Source of the DNA: Oehlia diaphana
Taxonomy: Eukaryota > Glomeromycota > Glomeromycetes > Glomerales > Glomeraceae
Direction of reading: 5' to 3'
Assembly: GCA_003833135.1 (NCBI GenBank)
Contig: QZLH01000308.1
Location: forward strand, 44,489 to 108,488
Length of the DNA: 64,000 nt
In this document: piece by piece, positions 24,618-36,222 of the stretch
How positions within the stretch are numbered: the first letter of the stretch is position 1
Layout: each line of letters opens with the position of its first letter
Translations under genes and position numbers: made by a program
The notes under the pieces: model-generated
What the model saw: the letters and a program-made list of their open reading frames with translations, nothing else
Database searches by the model: none
What the model was told of the DNA's origin: nothing

Positions 24618-27600
24618 ATGATGCAAAATAATACTAAAGATAATATAAATCCGGTAAATATAATGTTGTACTAAATTAAAAAGAAGATGCGGGAAAAAGT
24701 AATAAATTTTTTTTTTTATAACAAATATATATTTTATTATGATAATAGACTTTAACTTTGTCGCCATTACAAGCACATTATTTGAAGAAAGAGCTTATCT
24801 CTCGTCAAATTAGATCTGAAATACAATTACTTTCACAATATGAAGCTATAAAAAATTTGGGTCCACCTTTTACTGACGATGATTGCGTAGAAACTGATAC
24901 TCCATTTTTACGTTTTATATTCAACCGTTTCGTATATACTTTTCCATTCCTTCGTAATTCTGAAGTTAATTTTTGGCTTAAAGTATCGGAATTTATAAAC
25001 GAATTTCAGAAGAAAAATATTACTACTTCTTCTACAAGAGATGAAACGACTAAAAGAAAGAAATTAGCTGAAAAAGTTGTCAACGAATTTACTTTGTTAC
25101 TTAATGCTGGATTAAAAACAACTTTAGGAAAAGATGAATCAATTAAAGTTGATTTTTCTCATATTTATAAAAGTTATAATGAAAAGAATTCTCAGGATTC
25201 AAACTCCATAAATGGATGGACTGTTAACATTGTTTCTGTAAAAGCTGCATGTGAAAAAAAACGTAAAATTCAAAAACATGTTTATATGGAATATATCATT
25301 CAGTCAACACGATCAAATTTTGATGAACATGTTTATGTTGTGAGACGGCGTAAAGATTTTAAAAAATTATATACTAAAGTAAGTTATATTCAATTTTTTT
25401 AAATCACATAAATCTATAATGTATTTTTTAAATTTTTAAATATTATTATTATTTTTTTTTTTTTAAAAAAAAAAAGCTTAAAGAAGAATTTGCGGCAATT
25501 GATATTCCTGCGGTTCCAAATAAAATTAAAGAGCGAAAATCACCTAATAAGACAAAATCAATACAAAAAGATGATCCTTCTAACGGTTTATATCAATTGG
25601 AAAAAAATCGTCAAAATTTACGCGCGTACTTGCGTTCTCTTCTCTTCATAAGAGAGGTTGCTAGATCAAAAACGATGAAAATCTTTTTAACAGATTCTCC
25701 CATCTCTTTAAGCGAGGATGAAAAAAGAGATATAGCGGAGAGACTAGAATTGGATTCAATTAGAGAACAACAAAAGAAAAAATTTGACGAGGAGGCAGAA
25801 AAACGCATTAAAGAACTCGAACAACATGTTTCGGAATTTAAGAAAATGGTTATGGGATCAGGTAGTTATTATTTTTTCAAGAGCCTTTTGTGGCATCAAT
25901 TCAAAAAATTAAAGATTAATCATGTTTCAATTTTTTTTTAATAGGCGGATTATCTGAAGTAATTAGTACAATACAACAAACTTCTGATATTTCAAATTTA
26001 CCCGAAACTTATCAAAAAGTTGTTGAATGGGGCGAAATTGGGTTAGTATTAACGATTTTTTTTTTTTTTTTTTAGTATTAAATATTGTTTTGATGATAAA
26101 ATACAATTTTTTTTGTCTTGGTTTTAGATTTGCCTCTACTTTATATTCTCTTTTTATTGGATCCGATAATAGTAATGAGACTTTTGCACAGCTTAAGCGC
26201 ACACATGGTTTAATGCCATATAGAGCTATTCGAAGCGTAATGAAAGTATCAAATCCTGTAGCGCTAATGAGAGGGGTGTTAGATATATTTCTCGCTCAAC
26301 CTTTTGGACAAAAAAGTTTGGCCCAAAGGTTAGATTATGATGATAATATTCTTTTTATCTTATTAATGAACGTATATTTTTTATCTAATATTTTATTTAA
26401 TACAGGATTCTTTCAATGAATTTGACCGAAGATATTAAAGAACTTAGTAACGATATTAAACTTCTTGAAAATGAAATAAACGATGATGAAGTATGTCAAA
26501 AATTACGAAATTACATATATGCTTCCCGTGAAGTTCAAACTGCCGTGAAGAAAGAAGCGAAAGGAGAAAGTATGTGGAAGCAAATCATTTATAAAAGAAT
26601 GATGAACCGATTTATTTAATTTAATTGATTTTGTTTCCTCTAGATGTCGACGAACTCGTCCTTACGATATTGTATACAGAGACTTTAACCCCGAGTTTAA
26701 TGGATTCGCAAATAGCAAGATTTACCGGAATTATCAACAACATTAAGATAGATAGTACAGGTTTATTAAATGATTTAAAGAAATTATTCTTTTTCTACGC
26801 TCGTCAAAGAGACAAGGAAATGTTAATCGAATTACTGTTTCAGGTACAGTGCAATCAAATATATATTTTCAAATGTTTATTGGCCTTTATATCAAAGTCT
26901 TTGACACTTTTTTCGTTAATCAGGGAATCACTGGAGAAATTTTAAAAGAAATCATTACTATTTTTTATGAGCCATTGGCTAAAGTTTATAAAGTAAGTTT
27001 GTGGTGAATATTAATCATGACATTCTATTTATTAAATCAGTATCTAACTAACCTTTTTTATATTATTACATTTTATAGGCTGCAAATATATCAGATTCTT
27101 TATCTGATCTTTCTGGATTTGTGGATGACTTAATTAGTGTTGTCGAAGATGCTGATCGAAAGGGTATTTTACTTTTAATAACTTTTTTATTTCAATTTTT
27201 AAACTTATTTTAATTTATATTGTTTTGTTTATTTGTCTTTTTTTTTTCTTCTTCAGGTATTGTTATTTATAGCTCGGCTGAATCAGTTGTCCAAACATTT
27301 ATATCTCTTGTGCATCGTCATATGCCAAAATTTTATTCATTTGTCCATTCAGTTTATTCGCATGATTCAACAGGCTTATTCAATTCACTTATTGGATGGA
27401 TTGGATCACTGTTTGATTTCATGCAGAACGGACTAGCTGAACAAATAGATTTGCAACAATTGATTGATACAACGTTGACAACTGAAGAAGAACGAACCCG
27501 TGTTGTAAACGAAATAGAGAGTTTAATGAGTTGGCATACTTGGCGAAAGAAGAGACATTTAATGCGCCTCAAAAATATTATGTATAATGACGTTGATAGC

Positions 27601-27837
27601 GGCAATGATGGTGATGAAAGTGAAGATGATGGCTATTATTACGATACTGATGAAGATTTTGTGGGGGTTGCTGATGACGATGATTTAGAAAGTCAACATG
27701 AAAACGATGATTTAGAACATTCTGCTTCCGATTCAGATTCTTTGATGGAAGAGATGGAATTTCCTGAAATAGAAATTATATCAAAACTATTACCTCCGTT
27801 TGTAAGGTTGATAAGCGGTTTTATGCGGGAGTGTTAA
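24618..27837 (+). CDS. PX-domain protein related to yeast Ypr097w, 10 exons, about 815 aa
   Basis: Exons 24618-24653, 24749-25378, 25477-25861, 25945-26041, 26128-26328, 26406-26569, 26644-26843, 26924-26992, 27079-27163 and 27257-27837. All junctions are in phase and the total is 2,448 bases. The first exon (MMQNNTKDNINP) is inferred because the second exon opens right after an AG with no ATG in frame. The N-terminus SPLQAHYLKKELI and the following helices match the PX-associated region. The phosphoinositide-binding PX domain spans roughly residues 168-300 (GWTVNIVSV, VRRRKDFKKLY, NRQNLRAYLRSLL). A coiled-coil/Lys-Glu region follows, then the long helical DUF3818-type domain (SLFIGSDN, GLMPYRAIRSVMKV, NPVALMRGVLDIFLAQPFG). 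An acidic Asp/Glu-rich stretch and the helix FPEIEIISKLLPPFVRLI end the protein. Such proteins bind membranes through phosphoinositides and have been linked to lipid/sterol distribution in yeast; the role here is inferred. The frame is intact and it looks like an ordinary conserved gene. Confidence 0.9.
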
Positions 27838-28679
27838 AAATTAACAATTTCCTATTAGTAATTTCATTTATTAATTTGTCAATTTATTTATTAATTATTA
27901 GTTTATAATAATGCGTTTGTAATTTAATATATATATATAATTTATGAATATCTTTGCAATCTCAATTATAAAAGTTACAGTATAGGTTAATTCATATTTC
28001 AAAAAAAGATTTTTGTACCATCATTATGATAAATAAATAATAGAAATCATTATTAAATATTTATTGTTTTCGTTATTTTATAATTCTCATAAAAACAAAT
28101 TGGGTCACATGACCACTTGACACACGTGACTATTTGTACGATTTGTCGGATTTTCCGAAATTTTTTTGAATATAGCATCCGGGAAATTTTATAAGTACCG
28201 GAATATATTCAGTAAATGTCAAAGCAAATCAAATCGGATTTTTTCCGGTATTTTCCTAGAGATCTCCAATAACCTTGTTGGTACAACTTCATTCGAATCT
28301 TACCAACTTTGGTAACACCCTTGAACATCGCTTTTATTTATAAAATCATAAAAAAAAAAAAAAAAAAAATTTATTAATATCTTGAAAAAATCTTTCTCGT
28401 CAATATATAATATTAACGGTCTTTATATGTAATATTCAATAAATTATCAAATAGATAGTATATTATTAATAATTATATACCTTGTCATTTATATACATGA
28501 TAAGTACTACGGCAGAGGCTTTCAATAATACGTAAAAGTTATGCATAGCACCATACGCAAGGACTGCTTACTAAAAGTAAGCGTCTATACTCTAACCCGC
28601 GCAAAGATCTATATTGCTTCTCTACCTCCTCTTTCACTTTAATTCATCGCAAAAACCACCTAAAACACGCCATCAACAC
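27838..28679. other. Intergenic spacer
   Basis: 3' flank of the PX gene. Contains CCGGAATAT/CCGAAATTT words around 28150-28260, possibly from a decayed element, and a short hairpin CTTACT-aaa-AGTAAG near 28567-28581. No gene seen. Confidence 0.4.
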
Positions 28680-29060
28680 GAAAGAGATTAGAATAAGAGG
28701 AATAGGGTAAAGGGATGAAGTAAGACTAGGATGAAAAAAGATCAGAATTATGGTAAGGAGGATGGGCGAAAGAGATGAGGGTAAATAGATCAGAGAAAAG
28801 GATTAGAGTGTAAGGGAATCTAGTAAATTGAATGGTTAGTAGAGAAGAGTCAGTGCAAAAAGGAAGAATTAGGTTAAATTAACATAATAAGAGATTAGGA
28901 AGAGGCAATTAGGGTGTAGGATGGAAAGGATTAGATTAGGGAAGGAAATTAGCGTAAAATAAGAGGGTAGGATTAGCCATTAGGTTAAGGTGTATGAATT
29001 AGGTGTGTGTGTGTGAATACTGTCAGGTTAAGACCAGGGTATATGAATGAAATGTTTAGG
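28680..29060 (+). repeat. Purine-skewed tract with GGATTAG/ATTAGGG words
   Basis: The plus strand is rich in A and G with few C, and repeats words such as GGATTAG, GAGATTAG, ATTAGGG and TTAGGTT, ending in a short GT run at 29004-29012. There is no fixed period. TACTACGG (28505) and its inverse CCGTAGTA (29152) bracket the region and could be the ends of a decayed element. Confidence 0.45.
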
Positions 29061-30927
29061 ATTCATAGTAAAAAGAAAAAAAGACCTCTTTGTTTAATTA
29101 TTCTTACAGAATGATTGATTTTCAACTATAACGCATAGTACGCATAGTCTTACCGTAGTAGAACTGTCACAAAACGGAAAAAAAAAATTAATTTTCAGTC
29201 TTTAGAACAAAATTTACAAAACTTTACAAACTCACCTTCATAAACTTTCACAATCATTAACAAATCTTACAAATATCTTTCCCGCCTGTTCAGGCTCAGC
29301 CTATACTCCGATTTTAAAAATGAACTAGAAATACAAAAAAAGAGAAAAAGGAATTATAAAAGCGGAAAACTGACCCAAAAAAGAATATGATGGAGAAGGG
29401 AACACTTATGGGTACTCTTTCACTGAATTAGAGTACCGCAATTCGTACTTCTTGGTGCGTTCACAAATTTTGTTGGATTTCTTTATTTTCTCCTCCGATT
29501 TCTTCATAGTGGGACTGTTTGCTTAATGGAGAACACTGTGTGCGTAGGGCTTTGTGAGCTTAAAAGTATGCCACGAGCTTATGATTATCACGGTTGATTT
29601 TGATCTAATTGAAACTATACAAAAATGTTATATGATTATTGAAAAAGATTTTTTGGAATTGTTCAGGATACATATTCTGGTATAATATTCGTACATATTT
29701 TGGGTTTTCAAAATTCAGTTGATTTTAATTTAAAAAATTCATTGTACTGAAAGCAATAAAACAAGAAAAGCGTAAGGTAGATACCGTATATGATGATGAT
29801 TTTGCAATAGGTGAGGCATTTTTTTTCCTATATTTGATATTGCTTTTACGGAGAAAAAAACTTTTCAAAAAGGAGATCAGTAATTAACATTTATTATCTT
29901 TAGTTATGGGACATTTTATCTTTTATGCTATATTTATAGCAATAAACCCTCTGAATGCAAATTTACGAAGTCTGCTTTAATAAAAGATTTTTGAAAAAGT
30001 ACAAGAATTGTGAAAATGACGCGAAACAGTTTATTGTTGGATTATTTAAGGATATGTGATGGGCGTAAAGAGCTGACAATAAAAAAAATAACAGGCTCTT
30101 GGATATTTGAAAAAAGGTGTAAGAGTATAATATGGAGTTGTTGTTGCTAAATTATGTATTATATGCTACGTCCTAAATTAGATGTATTTTTAATAAAAAT
30201 CAAAGTTAATGATTGAAAAATCAAAAACGAGTTCATGATTAAATGAAATAATTGCATCATAGATTTATTACTTTAATTGTCCTTATTCTAAAGTAATTCC
30301 ACTTTTTCTCGTCTTTCAAGATTGAATGTTGATATAACTTTCTTTTGGGACCAACTATTCAGGGTGTGTATCTTTTGGCAACTATTTTTATAAAAATCTC
30401 AATCAGGTGATTTGAAGCGTCATGTATGAAGATTGCTAAAGAATATGTAAATATAATATCCTAAATCTCAAACCTATCAATCTAACAAGATTCTTAAAGA
30501 TTATGACGTTCGAATCTCTTCAATCAGAGAAAAAAAGAAGTGATTATAACTCACAATATTTGTAATATCCTATCACAGTCTAAGTATTACTAACACAATT
30601 GTATACCAAAAATTAGCGGGTTTAAATCATTGAAACCATTGAATTGCAAGTATTTTATATAAAAATCAAATGAGTAAATAGATTGATTGGAAGGGGACAA
30701 AAAAAATATAAGATTTTACATCAATATTCAATGTACTCTTTATCTATAATTAGATTGAAGATGTGTTCATTCATAATTAGTGGCATGATTTATTAGTATG
30801 CATTTCAACAAGTTCTTACGTAATTTAACATGTTCGTCATATTTTTGCATCAGACCTTTATTTTTTCGTCGCATCGAATTGTGATCTTTATTATTGGAAA
30901 TTGTTCCAAATCAAGGACACTGCAGAG
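29061..30927. other. Intergenic, no supported gene
   Basis: AT-rich spacer up to the hAT-type element. Short fragments (for example around 29760-29815) have codon-like composition but no frame longer than a few dozen codons, no splice pairs and no recognised family. Confidence 0.35.
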
Positions 30928-32052
30928 TAGGGATTGGAATCGATTATCATTATTAGAATCGATTTTAGAATCGATTAATCGTCGATTAATCAATTATACT
31001 ACTGTCGGTCACGTGACTATTAGAAATTCATTATGATCTACATAAAAATTTCCTTTTTGGGAATTTTGTGCAACATAACTTGAATTTCATTGGACAACAA
31101 AATTTCCTTTTTTGGATTTTTGTAATGTCACGTGACAACGACCTAACTTCTTAACGGACTACCTAGCGTTACCCTACAAAATGTCACGAAACGGCCGGCA
31201 TTAAGAAATTAAGAAATTAACTATGTGACAAATAATGAGTGACAAATAGGTTTTTGTNNNNNNNNNNNNNNNNNNNNNNNNNNNNNNNNNNNNNNNNNNN
31301 NNNNNNNNNNNNNNNNNNNNNNNNNNNNNNNNNNNNNNNNNNNNNNNNNNNNNNNNNNNNNNNNNNNNNNNNNNNNNNNNNNNNNNNNNNNNNNNNNNNN
31401 NNNNNNNNNNNNNNNNNNNNNNNNNNNNNNNNNNNNNNNNNNNNNNNNNNNNNNNNNNNNNNNNNNNNNNNNNNNNNNNNNNNNNNNNNNNNNNNNNNNN
31501 NNNNNNNNNNNNNNNNNNNNNNNNNNNNNNNNNNNNNNNNNNNNNNNNNNNNNNNNNNNNNNNNNNNNNNNNNNNNNNNNNNNNNNNNNNNNNNNNNNNN
31601 NNNNNNNNNNNNNNNNNNNNNNNNNNNNNNNNNNNNNNNNNNNNNNNNNNNNNNNNNNNNNNNNNNNNNNNNNNNNNNNNNNNNNNNNNNNNNNNNNNNN
31701 NNNNNNNNNNNNNNNNNNNNNNNNNNNNNNNNNNNNNNNNNNNNNNNNNNNNNNNNNNNNNNNNNNNNNNNNNNNNNNNNNNNNNNNNNNNNNNNNNNNN
31801 NNNNNNNNNNNNNNNNNNNNNAAATGTCACGAAACGGCCGGCATTAAGAAATTAAGAAATTAACTATGTGACAAATAATGAGTGACAAATAGGTTTTTGT
31901 CAACCGAAATAAAACTAAAACTTGAGGGAAAATCTTGTTAATACTACTGCGCCACAATAAGTAAATTCGATTTTTATTCGATAATCGATTTAAAATCGAT
32001 TCTTATCGATTTTCGATAAATTCGATTATTGTAAAATCGATTCCAATCCCTA
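30928..32052. mobile_element. hAT-type element, TIR TAGGGATTGGAATCGAT, 8-bp TSD CTGCAGAG
   Basis: The ends TAGGGATTGGAATCGAT (left) and ATCGATTCCAATCCCTA (right) are exact inverted repeats. Identical 8-base duplications CTGCAGAG lie immediately outside (30920-30927 and 32053-32060). Eight-base duplications and YAGGG ends are typical of hAT elements. Subterminal ATCGATT words recur on both sides. No transposase frame is visible. An N gap (31258-31821) sits inside. Confidence 0.9.
31258..31821. other. Assembly gap (564 N) with identical flanks
   Basis: 564 unknown bases. The 79 bases before the gap (31179-31257) are identical to the 79 bases after it (31822-31900). The open frames spanning this gap are artefacts. 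Confidence 0.95.
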
Positions 32053-32251
32053 CTGCAGAGTTATGTAAAAGACGCTTTCATGATTTATAATGATAGATCA
32101 AAGGTAATTTAAAAAGCATTTATTGCATTTATATTATATATTTAGGAGATAATCAATAATCATTTGTTTATTTATCTGATATGTTTAAAAATTTAGCCCA
32201 AATATAATACTAAATATAAAATAATTGATATTTAAATCAATTCAATATTAT

Positions 32252-33675
32252 TTATCTAAAAAAATTCCAATTTTCATTTTCATTTTCACATAAATTATCA
32301 TATTTTGCAATTATCCCTTCCGCCTTATACTTTTTAATTAAATTATCTATACCTACACTTTTCAACCTTCGAGATAATTGAAATGAAATAGGAGGTCTGT
32401 CTTTCCAATTATCAATGAAGAATTTTAAATGATCTAAATTAATTGATCTATTAATATTTTCTACCCAAAATTTAAACATGAATAATTTAATTAGTAAAGA
32501 ATTTGTTAAATACTTTAAACAATTTGGTCCAATTAAAAATATAATCTCCATTATCAATAATTATAATTAATCTATTTAAATGTTGGCATCTAATTAATAA
32601 ATTTTCTAATTCTTTAATATTTTCACTTCTAATCGTTAATTTAAGATATTTAAGATTTAAACAATTTTGATATATAGCTTGAATAATTCTTTTATTATCA
32701 TTCTTATTATGAGACACAAGATCAATATCAATTTTTGTAAAGTATCCATTTGTATTATTAATAAAATTTGTTAAAGCTTTGATTGGAACATGACTAGCTT
32801 TTAAAATTTGTAATAAAGGTAAGGATAAATCTTCTAAACAATTTCCAATTTCATAAAAATGATTATCCAATTCTAAAATTTTTAAATTTACAAAAGATGA
32901 AAGAATTTTAGTGACAGGAGGTTTAGTTGTTCGAAAATGTTAGATATTATTTGCATGTTTAATTAAAGAATTTTCAAGAATTTTACATATTTCACTGGAT
33001 CTTTTAACAACTACATCAAAATTAACCCTTTTCAAATTTTTTTGACATTCAATTTCAATCAATTTAATAATTTCAATATTAATTTTAGGTTTTCAATAAT
33101 AAGATCTAATTCTTTAATAAATTGACAAATATCTTTTAACTAGAACCATACATTCTTATCAGTATTACTATACGTACAATTAAGAAATTGTAATTCTGAA
33201 AATAGATGTTTAACCTCAGAAATATTAATTATTTGATAATTATATGTTTGTGGGATGAGTAAATTTAATATTTCTATTAATAAAAGAATGATGATTTCTT
33301 TTTTAATCATTGATATATGTTTTTATAATATTATAAACATTATCAATAATTTCAAAAATTACATATAAATTCAAATGTTTGCAAAATTTAATGTAATCAA
33401 ATAAAGGTTTTTGATTTAAAGTTGTTTCTAAAAAATTAATTCCTTGATTCTTTAATTTTATTTTTTGATTCATCTGATAAATATGGAATTATTACATTTA
33501 ATAATAATGATTTTTTATTATTCGAGTTTAATTGATACCAAGGATTTTTCCATAAAATTGGAATAATAATTTCACAACAAATTTTATTAGTTGAAAGACA
33601 TGAATAAAGTGTATCTTTATCATATTGTAATTCTTCAAATATTAAATAAAGAATATCTGTATTTAACTTTGACAA
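32252..33675 (-). pseudogene. F-box/LRR-type protein, broken
   Basis: The N-terminus (from 33675) MSKLNTDILYLIFEELQ...LWKNPWYQL is the F-box found at the start of a very large Rhizophagus family; such proteins recruit substrates to SCF ubiquitin ligases. A one-base frameshift near 33450 is followed by a matching continuation (LKNQGINFLETTLNQKP). Further in-frame stops lie near 33312, 33146, 33079 and 32941. Leucine-rich stretches then continue in 32870-32487 (NLKYLKLTIRSENIKELENL). A final frameshift gives 32557-32252, ending in NWNFFR. With at least five disruptions over about 1.4 kb, it cannot make a full protein. Confidence 0.75.
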
Positions 33676-34115
33676 TTTTTTTTATTCTTATTTTTAATAA
33701 AAGAAAAAGAATTTCTAATATTTCTTTTTAAAGAGCAACCCGTCCCTGTCCGTATTTATTGTTTGTGGTGTGTTGCACAATGAAAAGGGTACAGTATATG
33801 GTATATCGATACTGTTATTGTGGGTATCACAAATGATTTAATTTGGTTTATCTTATAAATTCTTAAAATTTATATTGCTTTACCTGTAAAAATCAAACAA
33901 TCAATAATATTCAAATAATATACAGTTGATTTTACATACACATTATTAATTTATAATATTCTTTTAATTATGACTTGTGAAGTAATGATTCTTCTAAATA
34001 AATTATGTTATTATGTTAAAAATATTTCGTTATTTTGTACGTAAAGTTATAAACATAAGAATTATTTATCTGATAAAATTAATGAGGTTGATAATTATAA
34101 TTTATCACCTGGCTA
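33676..34115. other. Intergenic, upstream of the F-box pseudogene
   Basis: AT-rich. No gene or repeat identified. Confidence 0.35.
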
Positions 34116-34168
34116 CTAATTGGTATTTAGGATTTTTTCCGCCAGTTATAAACTGGCGGACCAATTAG
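34116..34168. repeat. Perfect hairpin inside a wider inverted repeat
   Basis: CCGCCAGTT (34139-34147), ATA, AACTGGCGG (34151-34159) is a perfect 9-bp stem, the most GC-rich local sequence. It is enclosed by CTAATTGG (34116-34123) and CCAATTAG (34161-34168). Probably a small foldback element or the end of one. Confidence 0.6.
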
Positions 34169-34189
34169 TATATCTAGGATGATAAAAAA

Positions 34190-34285
34190 GTTATTTACTG
34201 ATCTAGTTTAGTACATAAATGGGACATAATCCTTTTAATCCTTTGGATGATAACCCATCTATATACTACTAGATCAGTAAATAAC
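34190..34285. repeat. 18-bp perfect inverted repeat
   Basis: GTTATTTACTGATCTAGT (34190-34207) is exactly inverted at 34268-34285. The 60-base interior also holds ATGGG and CCCAT in inverted positions. A short MITE-like or foldback unit; no target duplication established. Confidence 0.6.
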
Positions 34286-35150
34286 TCATACATAACGATA
34301 ATAACCACAATGACCTAAATTGGTAATGTAGGAACTTGTAGTTCTAAATGAAAATAAAATAAAAAAAAAATCAAAGCCTCTCCAGATCGTAGTGACTTAT
34401 ATAAAAGTATCGTGATATTGAGAAATCAAGTTCTATAATAATAAGTTAATATGTAAAAACAGAATTTAGATAAATTTACCCGCAAAAATCAAAATCTGAA
34501 ATGTAAACTACTATGACGTAATTTGATCTAAAAGAATAATCATTCATAAACAGAAATCAAACGTTCGTATGTTATAATGTATGGCACATTTATAAAATCA
34601 ATTGCCACATCAAAAAGTCATACTATCTATGTGTCGCAAAAAAAAAAAACAATGTATTAATTATAGTGTTTAAAGGAAAAGGAAATCGTATATTATAGAT
34701 TTAATGAACTTGGTAATAAAATTTAATAATTTTAGCAGTTTTTTTGCACATACAGACTACAATAGAAATTATTAACTGTTAATTCAAAATTAATACCTTG
34801 CATCTAAATGTTCATTTTATAATGTATGAACAATCACATTTATGGTTTTGCTCACACTAACCATGATACTAGCATACTACTCACCTACTACTGGAATAAA
34901 AATTATCAAAATTATGTTATGTAATTTTATTTTAAAGAAAATTATTACTTTGATTCATTTAAATATTTAATATTAATAATATCAATACTATATTATTGAG
35001 ATATTTTTTATTTGAATCATTCTTAATTTCAATATTTCCATAATTAACATTACTGATGTTACACTATTTTACCATATTATTATCTGTTATTTCAAATTTT
35101 TTTTTAATTTCTTTAATCAATAATAACATTCTGAAGGTTTTAGTTTATAT

Positions 35151-35340
35151 TCATTTGAATTCCTAATTAAACTATGGCTTTCTGATTAAAATTAAAATTA
35201 AATTTATAACAATATTCATAAAATTAAATTTAAATTTCTAACAATATTCATTTGAGTTCCTAATTAAACTATGGCTTTCTGATTAAAATTAAAATTAAAT
35301 TTCTAACAATATTTATTTGAGTTCCTAATTAAACTATATA
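35151..35340. repeat. Three-copy tandem repeat
   Basis: The unit CATTTGAGTTCCTAATTAAA plus CTATGGCTTTCTGATTAAAA starts near 35151, 35249 and 35314. Spacing is about 98 then 65 bases, so the units differ by an internal duplication. Confidence 0.7.
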
Positions 35341-35675
35341 ATTCTCACGAGGGCGCATTTTTTAAGTGACATGTTTCTAAATCTGGGATCCATAAAAAAA
35401 CAAGTAATATACTTATCATTATCGAACTCATCAAATCTTTTATTTATTACTTTGATACAATGACTTCAGAATGCAGGATTTAATGATTTGGGTAACTTTT
35501 TTAATGTAGCTGCAAGTAACAATATTCTGCAATTTAATAAGTTATGTCAAAAAGATTTTGAATTTTTAATAATCTTATCTAAGCCATTCCACCTGGCAGA
35601 CATCTGAAATTATATGCAATTGCCTTAATAAAAAAAATTTTCAATACTTTGACTCAAATATATTGTACGATGGTG

Positions 35676-35781
35676 ACTGCAGTTGCATTTGGAGTTTCTG
35701 TGACTGTGACTGCATTTGGGTTTGCATTTGGTTGCATTTAGAGTTGCCGTGACTGCTGTTGCATTTGGTGTTGCGTTTGGA
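35676..35781. repeat. Short GTTGCATTTGG / GTGACTG repeat
   Basis: Words GTTGCATTTGG, TTTGCATTTGG and GTGACTG(C/T) recur about every 15-20 bases. It could be the remains of a repetitive coding sequence, but no long frame remains. Confidence 0.5.
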
Positions 35782-36099
35782 GGAAAAAAAAGATTTAATT
35801 ATATAATTTATTTATATTATTTCTTAACTATTTAAAATGCATACTTTTTAAAGAATTTTAATATTATATTATAATCAATTGTTTTTGAAATAAAAATAAT
35901 AATAGTAAATTTATCATCATTTATAATCTTTCTATCTATCTCAATTAAATTATCACTGTTGTCAATTATTTTTGTAATTCATTTTTAACTTTCAGTTACT
36001 CTTAGATGTCATACTACAGTATTTGATGATAGTAAATGGTTCAGCTAGATACTTAAGATTAGGTTGTTACTTTGATCAGGATATTTTAATGTAAAATTA

Positions 36100-36222
36100 C
36101 ACTGCATCCCATGAATGTTTCACCCATCTGCAAACATCACTAATTCTTGCTCTCTTTAAGTTACCACCTGCTATTAAACTAGCACCACCTTGACACGTCC
36201 ATTCATGCCATTCCCTAAAAAA
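36100..36222 (-). pseudogene. C-terminal remnant of a pogo/DDE-1 transposase
   Basis: Minus-strand frame reading REWHEWTCQGGASLIAGGN then RARISDVCRWVKHSWDAV. This is the ISDVCxWVKxAW segment found at the C-terminus of DDE-1 (pogo/jerky-like) transposases in Rhizophagus. No other part of the gene is recognisable. Confidence 0.6.

Noticed and set aside
24758..24760. TTG as the start of the PX protein
   Set aside because: The frame continues upstream to an AG acceptor at 24747-24748, and an exon with ATG and a phase-0 donor lies at 24618-24653.
31201..31847. Open frames of about 200 codons on both strands
   Set aside because: They consist almost entirely of the N gap.
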